Translations under genes and position numbers: made by a program | Shown: positions 13,940 through 18,900 of the stretch, one piece after another | How positions within the stretch are numbered: position 1 is the first letter of the stretch | Layout: every line of letters begins with the position of its first letter | Origin: Novosphingobium sp. | Lineage (GTDB): Bacteria > Pseudomonadota > Alphaproteobacteria > Sphingomonadales > Sphingomonadaceae | Assembly (NCBI GenBank): GCA_028697875.1 | Contig: JAQVEQ010000033.1 | Span: 1-18,900, forward strand | Reading direction: 5' to 3' | DNA length: 18,900 nt | The notes under the pieces: model-generated | Database searches by the model: none | What the model was told of the DNA's origin: nothing | The model's input: the letters and a program-made list of their open reading frames with translations, nothing else

Positions 13940-15759
13940 CGGTTGATCTCCACACGGGATTTGCGGACGCCAGACCCATCGGTGGCGTCCATCGGTTCGC
14001 AGAACAGCGCGTGCAGCAGCGCCCAAGCCAAATCGCCATGGCCGGTTTCGGCGCTGCGGCGCGCCACATAGGTGAGCTGGCTCTTGCCCTTGGTCAGCTG
14101 GGGGTGGATGGACATCAGCGCGGCGGCCAAGTCCTTCCATCCGGCGTCGAATTCGATCCGCCGCTTGTCGAAGACGTTCTTTGCCTTCAGCACCATCTGC
14201 GTCTTGACCAGCGGCGAATAGTCGAGCCGCCGGGCCAGCGGGAACCACTTCTTGACCAGCTGGTGGACGGCGCTGCCCATGCCGGTGCCGTCGATCGCGA
14301 TTTCCGTCACGCGGTACTTGCGCGTCAGCTTGCGGATTTCGGCGGCCTGCGCCTCGTAGTCCTTGCCGCGCCACTGGAACTTTTCCAGCACGCGGAACTT
14401 GCCGCCCGGCCGGGCAGGCGGGGCAACGACAACGCAGCTGGCATTGTCCCCGTCCTCGCTTTCGGCGGGATCGTACCCGATCCACACTTCGCCATCGCCA
14501 TACGGGCGCAGGGCATAGGGCTGGAAATCGTCCCAGACATCCCAGCTGTCCACCATGCACGGGCGCAACAGGGAAAGCGGGAAGCTGGATTTGCTGTCAT
14601 CGACGAACTGGCAGAGGAACAGGTTGTCGAATTCGTCGACCGCGTATTCGAGCCGCAGTTCCTCCAGGTCCACCAGGTCGAAGCCCAGCGCGATCGCATC
14701 TTCGATCGTGACGATGTGGCGCCAGATGCCGTCCGCGCCCAGCGCGCCACTGGCCAAAGCCGCATGGCCAATGTCGATACGGACACGGTTTTCCTTGGCC
14801 CGCCGCTTATTGAACCGCTCGCCCGTCCACATCGGATAGGCTTCGTGGGCGATGGTGCTGGGCGTGGAAAAATAGGTCTTATGATAGCGCTTGTGGGTCG
14901 CCATCGCACTGGCGACCGTGTTGATTTTATCGAAACCGTAAATCCAGAAGCATTCGTCGACGTAGACATCGCCATGATAGCTTTGCGCGGTACGATAGTT
15001 CGTGCCGAGGAAATAGAAGGTGACGGGTTCAAGCAGCTCGCCATCTTCGCCCTCACGGTGGATCACCATCGGATCGCCGGTCAACTGGCGACCCAGCACC
15101 GAGAAGACGAACTCCACGATATACTGACGGAAGACATCCGCCTGCGCCCGGCTCGCGGAAATGAAGATCTGATTGTTGCCGGTTTCGAATGCGCGGATGA
15201 ACGCTTCGCGCGCGAAATAGAACGTCGCGCCGATCTGGCGCGACTTCAGCAGCATGCGGGTGCGGCGGCTGACGTTTTCCCACCAGGTTTCCTGATAGCC
15301 GAAGTGGCAGTCCAGGAAGGCGTCCTTCAGCTTCAGGTATTCCTCATGCGTGATGAGGTTCTTGGGCTTCTTCTTCCGCTCGCCCGCGTTGCGGTTGGCC
15401 ACCTTCTCGTTCAGGTCGCCTTCGTGGCCGCCGGGTTCTTCGTACCGGCGCACGCGGGCCGCCCGCTCGATCAGGCGGGCGATGGCATCCATTTCCTTGA
15501 AATCGGTGCCGGTCTTCTTCTCTTTGAAGATCAGCTGGTTCAGCCGCATCTCGCAGCTGTCTTCGACCCGGCGGATGACCGGATCATCATCCCACTTGTC
15601 ACGGGTTTTCCAGCTGGCGACGGTGTTGGCCGACAGGTCCAGTTCCGCGGCGATTTCGGTGACGCCGTACCCCCGCCAGTAATAGGACCGCGCCACCCGC
15701 CGCACGTCGAACGGGATCGGGCCTCCTTTGGGCGGGCATTGGGAATTGACGGCGGCCAT
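13936..15759 (-). CDS. P: Terminase large subunit, ATPase/nuclease (P2 gpP family)
   Basis: A 607-residue motor that packages DNA into the prohead (P2 gpP is about 590). The N-terminus has a helix-turn-helix (YGVTEIAAELDLSANTVASW, 31-50) for cos recognition. The ATPase has a Walker A-like SRQIGAT (173-179), the ISASRAQADVFRQY motif, and Walker B VYVDE (265-269). A C-terminal RNase H-like nuclease follows, with acidic residues in IGYDPAESEDGD (D430) and EIAIDGTGMG (D490). The start at 15759 has only a weak ribosome site. The gene is divergent from scaffold gene O across 153 bp and overlaps the portal start by four bases. It partners with the small subunit at 17928-18878. Confidence 0.96.
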   Translation of the reverse strand: MAAVNSQCPPKGGPIPFDVRRVARSYYWRGYGVTEIAAELDLSANTVASWKTRDKWDDDPVIRRVEDSCEMRLNQLIFKEKKTGTDFKEMDAIARLIERAARVRRYEEPGGHEGDLNEKVANRNAGERKKKPKNLITHEEYLKLKDAFLDCHFGYQETWWENVSRRTRMLLKSRQIGATFYFAREAFIRAFETGNNQIFISASRAQADVFRQYIVEFVFSVLGRQLTGDPMVIHREGEDGELLEPVTFYFLGTNYRTAQSYHGDVYVDECFWIYGFDKINTVASAMATHKRYHKTYFSTPSTIAHEAYPMWTGERFNKRRAKENRVRIDIGHAALASGALGADGIWRHIVTIEDAIALGFDLVDLEELRLEYAVDEFDNLFLCQFVDDSKSSFPLSLLRPCMVDSWDVWDDFQPYALRPYGDGEVWIGYDPAESEDGDNASCVVVAPPARPGGKFRVLEKFQWRGKDYEAQAAEIRKLTRKYRVTEIAIDGTGMGSAVHQLVKKWFPLARRLDYSPLVKTQMVLKAKNVFDKRRIEFDAGWKDLAAALMSIHPQLTKGKSQLTYVARRSAETGHGDLAWALLHALFCEPMDATDGSGVRKSRVEINR

Positions 15760-15805
15760 GGCCGTGCGACCATGCGCGCGCGCGCATTGTGCATCACGCG
15801 CGCGG

Positions 15806-15830
15806 ATTTGTGGTGCTGCGCATCACAAAT
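15806..15830. promoter_or_regulatory. Inverted repeat in the divergent P/O late promoter region
   Basis: ATTTGTG (15806-15812) and CACAAAT (15824-15830) form a palindrome, extended inward by TG/CA pairs after one mismatch. A related GCATCAC unit also occurs at 15791-15797. P2 late promoters for these divergent operons are switched on by a zinc-finger activator (Ogr/Delta) at dyad sites, so this is a candidate activator site. That role is inferred from position. Confidence 0.45.
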
Positions 15831-15912
15831 GGCAGACGTTGCCGGAACGGCTCGATCAGGGGCGAATGGGCTTCACACGCTCACCCGAACCTGACCGCAG
15901 GAGCCGCCACCC

Positions 15913-16761
15913 ATGGCAAAGTCCAAGTTCTTCCGCGTTGCCGTCGAAGGCGATACCGTCGATGGCCGCAAGATCGAGCGCGCGCACATCGAACAGATGG
16001 CCGCGACCTATGACCGCGTAACCTACACTGCCCGCATCAATTGCGAGCATCTGCGCGGCTATTCGCCCAACCCGCCGTTCAACGCCTATGGCTCGATTGA
16101 TGCCGTGAAGGCCGAAGAAGTCACCCTGAAGATCGGTGGCAAGGATCAGAAGCGCCTCGCGCTCTACGCCAGCTTCGACGTGAACGATCAGGCCAAGGAA
16201 CTGACCAAGGCCGACCAGAAGGTCTTTTCCAGCGTCGAAATCAACCCGAACTTCGCCAACACCAGCCAGGCTTACCTGGTCGGGATCGCGCTGACGGACA
16301 GCCCGGCCAGCCTTGGAACGGAAATCCTCAAGTTCAGCACCCGCGAGGATGCGCGCAAGGATAACCTGATCGCGATTTCCGATGCCTTCAGCGTCGAATT
16401 CGAGGAAGCCGCTGCCGCCGACAGCGAAGTGACCGGCGCGTTTTCGGCCATGAAGAAGTTCTTCGAAGGCTTTAGTTCGCAGCCAAAACAGGAACCGGCG
16501 GCCCCTGCCCAGCCCGCAACGCCGCCCGCCGCCGATCCGGCCAAGTCCGATCTCGCCGCCTTCGCCGCGACCATGGCGGACGGCATGGAAAAGCTGGCCA
16601 GTGCTTTCGTCGCATCAAACGCGAAGATGGAAGCCCGCCTCGGGAAGCTGTCCGAAGACTTCGCTGCGCTCAAGAACGATGTCGAGAAGACGCCGCCGAA
16701 CACCTACCGCGCCCGGCCCACGGGCACCGGCGGCGGCGATGTCGTCCAGGCTGACTGCTGA
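15913..16761 (+). CDS. O: Capsid scaffolding protein with serine protease (P2 gpO family)
   Basis: A 282-residue prohead protease and scaffold, the same size class as P2 gpO. The N-terminal protease half carries candidate triad residues at the P2 positions: D17 (in GDTVDGRKI), H46 (in NCEHLRGYSP) and S107 (in VFSSVEINPNF). A linker rich in A and P (about 195-215) leads to a helical, coiled-coil-like scaffold tail (MADGMEKLASAF to DFAALKND). It directs capsid assembly and cleaves itself and the capsid protein. The ATG at 15913 follows AGGAG by nine bases. It is the first gene of the rightward head operon, 56 bases before the capsid gene. Confidence 0.95.
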   Translation: MAKSKFFRVAVEGDTVDGRKIERAHIEQMAATYDRVTYTARINCEHLRGYSPNPPFNAYGSIDAVKAEEVTLKIGGKDQKRLALYASFDVNDQAKELTKADQKVFSSVEINPNFANTSQAYLVGIALTDSPASLGTEILKFSTREDARKDNLIAISDAFSVEFEEAAAADSEVTGAFSAMKKFFEGFSSQPKQEPAAPAQPATPPAADPAKSDLAAFAATMADGMEKLASAFVASNAKMEARLGKLSEDFAALKNDVEKTPPNTYRARPTGTGGGDVVQADC

Positions 16762-16817
16762 CCTTCCGCCCACCCCTCAAGCCATCCCGCCGCTCGCCCT
16801 ACTAACCGGAGCCTACC

Positions 16818-17831
16818 ATGCGCAACGAAACCCGCATCCTCTTCAATCAGTTCTGCGAGCGCATTGCCGAACTCAACGAAGTCGGTGACGCGACCGAAAA
16901 GTTCACCGTCACCCCGTCCGTTCAGCAGAAGCTGATCGACAAGAAACAGGAATCGAGCGAATTCCTGTCCCGCATCAACATCGTGCCCGTGACCGAAAAG
17001 GAAGGCGCTGTCCTTGGCCTGTCGGTCGGCGGCCCGCTGATTTCGAACACGGATACCAGTGGGGCGGGCACCCGTTCCACCACTTCGCCGTCGAGCATGG
17101 ACGAAGTGCTGTATAACTGCCGCCAGAACAACAGCGACACGCACATCACCTATGCGCTTCTTGATGCCTGGGCGAAATTCCCCGACTTCCAGCAGCGCAT
17201 CCAGAACCAGATCGTGAAGCGCCAGGCACTGGACAACATCATGGTCGGCTTCAACGGCACCAGCTATGCGGTGACCAGCAACAAGGTCGCGAACCCGCTT
17301 GGCGAGGACGTGAACATTGGCTGGCTGCAGAAGCTGCGCACCGACAAGCCCGAACAGGTGCTGGACGAAGGCGCAGTGGCCGGCAAGGTCACCTATGGTG
17401 TCGGCGCGGACTATGCCACGCTGGACGCGCTGGTTTACGATGCGGTTTCGAACCTGATGCCCACCTGGGCGGCCGAAGACACCGAACTGGTGGTGCTTGT
17501 TTCGCGCGATCTGCTGCACGACAAGTATTTCCCGCTGATCAACCAGGATCAGGCCCCGACCGAGCAGCTGGCGCGCGATGTAATCATGTCCACCAAGCGC
17601 CTGGGCGGCCTGCAGGCCGATCGCGTGCCGTACTTCCCGGCCGGTTCGATCTTCGTCACCCGCTACGACAACCTTTCGATCTACGAACAGGACGGCAAGC
17701 GCCGCCGCCACATCAAGGATGTGCCGGAACGCGACCGGATCGAGGATTACCAGTCCTCGAACGATTCCTACGTGATCGAGGACTACGACTTCGCCTGCCT
17801 GGTCGAGAACATCGAATACAAGGCTGCATAA
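16818..17831 (+). CDS. N: Major capsid protein (P2 gpN family)
   Basis: A 337-residue capsid subunit (P2 gpN is 357). Family segments are easy to see: MRNETR at the start, KFTVTPSVQQKL, QESSEFLSRINIVPV (45-59), then ALLDAWAKFPDFQQRIQNQIVKRQALDNIMVGFNG, and NIGWLQKLRTDKPEQ. It adopts the HK97 fold. In P2 the gpO protease removes the N-terminal ~30 residues during maturation, and an equivalent N-terminal segment is present. The start codon has CCGGAG upstream. A strong hairpin follows in the gap before the small terminase gene. Confidence 0.96.
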   Translation: MRNETRILFNQFCERIAELNEVGDATEKFTVTPSVQQKLIDKKQESSEFLSRINIVPVTEKEGAVLGLSVGGPLISNTDTSGAGTRSTTSPSSMDEVLYNCRQNNSDTHITYALLDAWAKFPDFQQRIQNQIVKRQALDNIMVGFNGTSYAVTSNKVANPLGEDVNIGWLQKLRTDKPEQVLDEGAVAGKVTYGVGADYATLDALVYDAVSNLMPTWAAEDTELVVLVSRDLLHDKYFPLINQDQAPTEQLARDVIMSTKRLGGLQADRVPYFPAGSIFVTRYDNLSIYEQDGKRRRHIKDVPERDRIEDYQSSNDSYVIEDYDFACLVENIEYKAA

Positions 17832-17870
17832 CCCATACCCACCGCCGCGAAGGCCCTTTGGGTCGCAACC

Positions 17871-17896
17871 GGGGGAAGGGCTTAGGCCCTTCCCCC
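17871..17896 (+). promoter_or_regulatory. Strong hairpin between capsid and small terminase genes
   Basis: GGGGGAAGGGC (17871-17881) pairs perfectly over 11 bp with GCCCTTCCCCC (17886-17896) around the loop TTAG. No T run follows, so it is not a classical terminator. It could slow transcription, protect the upstream capsid mRNA from 3' decay, or mark a processing point between products needed in very different amounts. Confidence 0.75.
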
Positions 17897-17927
17897 ACCA
17901 CCCCGGCAAAGAACAGGAACCCCGCTC

Positions 17928-18878
17928 ATGTCACTGGCCCACCGCAAGAAACAGGAAAAGCTGGCCCGCATCGCCGCCGAACAGGAAGAAGCGCAGGCCA
18001 GTGTCGCTGCCGAACGCGCGGCCAAGGCCAGCAAGGCCAAGCCCGCCACTACCGCCTTTTCGGAACGGCCCGCCGCATCGGACACCGCACGCCCGGCTTT
18101 CAGCCTGGCCCAGCGCAGCCGACAGCAGAAGCTGGCGCGATCCGCGATCGACGGTGCCAGTGCTGGCGATGTCGCCCCCGAACGCCCCACGGACGGCCCG
18201 GAAGCGACCGAGTACGAATTGCTGCTGGCCTCGCTGGGCGAAGACATGCGGCGCCTGAAGGGCATCCAGTCCACCGAAGGCAAGATTGCCGCCAAGCGGG
18301 AAATGATCGACCGCTACACCCCGCACGTGGATGCCACGCTGGAAGAAGCGATCGAGATCGGTCAGGCCGTGCAGGACGAACTGCTGGTCAACATGATGAT
18401 CTGGCGCTTCGACATCGGGGATTACACCATCGCGCTGGACATTGCCGAACACGTCCTGCGTTTCGGCCTGCGCCTGCCCGAACGCTTCCAGCGCACGCCC
18501 GCCACCCTGATCGCGGAAGAAGTGGCCGAAGCCGCGCTGACCGCTGCCAAGATCGACAAGGATTTCCCGCTGCCCGTCCTGCAGCGCACCGACCAGCTGA
18601 CTGCCGATTTCGACATGCCGGATGCGGTACGGGCGAAACTGGCCAAGGCGCAGGGCCAGCAGCTCGTGCGCGAGGCCGTGGCCGCCGATGCGGATCCCGA
18701 AAGTGTGCCCGCAGGCGCCGCCTTCGCGGCCCGCAAGGCTGCGCTCAATCAGTTCCAGCGCGCGCTTGGCCTGGAAAGCAAGATCGGTGTGGTGAAGGAC
18801 ATCGAACGCCTTGCAGCCTGGCTGAACAAGCACGCTGCCGCCGAACCGGCCGGACAGGACGAAGAAGCGGCGGAATAA
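17928..18878 (+). CDS. M: Terminase small/endonuclease subunit (P2 gpM family) with extended N-terminus
   Basis: A 316-residue protein, against about 247 in P2. The core is typical of gpM: a YELLLASLGEDMRRLKGIQS helix, KREMIDRYTPHVDATLE, DELLVNMMIWRFDIGDYTIALDIAEHVLRFGLRLPERFQRTP, FDMPDAVRAKL, and a C-terminal helix before an acidic tail. It helps recognise cos and works with the large subunit P. The extra ~58 N-terminal residues contain a second copy of a basic motif: SLAHRKKQEKLARIA at 2-16 resembles SLAQRSRQQKLARSA at 59-73, and the second aligns with the normal P2 N-terminus. The ATG at 17928 has CAGGAA upstream. In P2, head-completion gene L comes next. Confidence 0.93.
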   Translation: MSLAHRKKQEKLARIAAEQEEAQASVAAERAAKASKAKPATTAFSERPAASDTARPAFSLAQRSRQQKLARSAIDGASAGDVAPERPTDGPEATEYELLLASLGEDMRRLKGIQSTEGKIAAKREMIDRYTPHVDATLEEAIEIGQAVQDELLVNMMIWRFDIGDYTIALDIAEHVLRFGLRLPERFQRTPATLIAEEVAEAALTAAKIDKDFPLPVLQRTDQLTADFDMPDAVRAKLAKAQGQQLVREAVAADADPESVPAGAAFAARKAALNQFQRALGLESKIGVVKDIERLAAWLNKHAAAEPAGQDEEAAE

Positions 18879-18900
18879 TTGTTATCTGGGAGCATTCCGG

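Larger units (their letters stand above)
10207..18900. mobile_element. P2-type prophage segment (left part), extends beyond the window
   Basis: The head module Q-P (leftward) and O-N-M (rightward) keeps the order and divergence of phage P2, and each product has P2-like length and motifs. Left of it are prophage-style cargo genes (D12 methyltransferase, SRAP protein, small cysteine-rich protein) and repeat-rich non-coding DNA that reaches to tRNA-Val. The left boundary at the tRNA is inferred, not shown: no integrase gene or duplicated attachment site can be seen here. Tail, lysis and probably early genes should lie to the right. Confidence 0.7.

Noticed and set aside
14011..15894. 627-residue plus-strand ORF opposite the terminase gene
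   Set aside because: Antisense shadow of gpP. Composition is unlike a folded protein and no motif is visible.

Overview
The window looks like a GC-rich alphaproteobacterial chromosome, most likely of the order Sphingomonadales. That placement is an inference from codon and base composition, from protein style (long A/P-rich linkers, TPR-SPOR envelope proteins), from a class-A type pyrB-pyrC' pair and from alphaproteobacterial LexA-type boxes (GTTC-N7-GTTC). I could run no database search.

Positions 1-10206 are ordinary chromosome. The left edge holds the first ten codons of a leftward bfd-like gene with a promoter that carries a Fur-like palindrome. Next come a DUF418 membrane protein and a Sel1/SPOR secreted protein, both leftward. 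After a divergent intergenic region with a 12-bp tandem repeat there is a rightward operon of an orphan ParA ATPase, a ribbon-helix-helix protein and a TPR-SPOR lipoprotein. A hairpin terminator separates this operon from the leftward pyrB-pyrC' pair. The pyrC' product has lost most dihydroorotase metal ligands and is probably the structural partner of aspartate transcarbamoylase. Divergent from pyrB is a full-length sppA, followed by tRNA-Val(CAC) and its terminator.

Positions 10207-18900 are an accessory segment that ends in a P2-type (Peduoviridae-like) prophage head module. The P2 order is intact: portal Q and terminase ATPase P run left, and scaffold/protease O, major capsid N and terminase small subunit M run right, with the window ending just after M. 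Between the tRNA and the head genes lie about 860 bp without a convincing gene. This stretch is full of repeats: three CCCGTACA, and about eleven CCCTACA-type heptamers that point inward on both sides of an AT-rich palindrome. It is followed by a small cysteine-rich protein, an SRAP/HMCES/YedK family protein and a D12-class adenine methyltransferase. No integrase, phage repressor or replication gene is visible.

The most interesting signal is regulatory. Three exact GTTC-N7-GTTC boxes, the known LexA operator of alphaproteobacteria, occur at 10272-10286, 11050-11064 and 12779-12793, all in non-coding DNA of the accessory segment. One abuts the start of the small protein-SRAP pair and one lies just upstream of the methyltransferase. 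This suggests that the left arm of the prophage is an SOS-controlled DNA-damage module.
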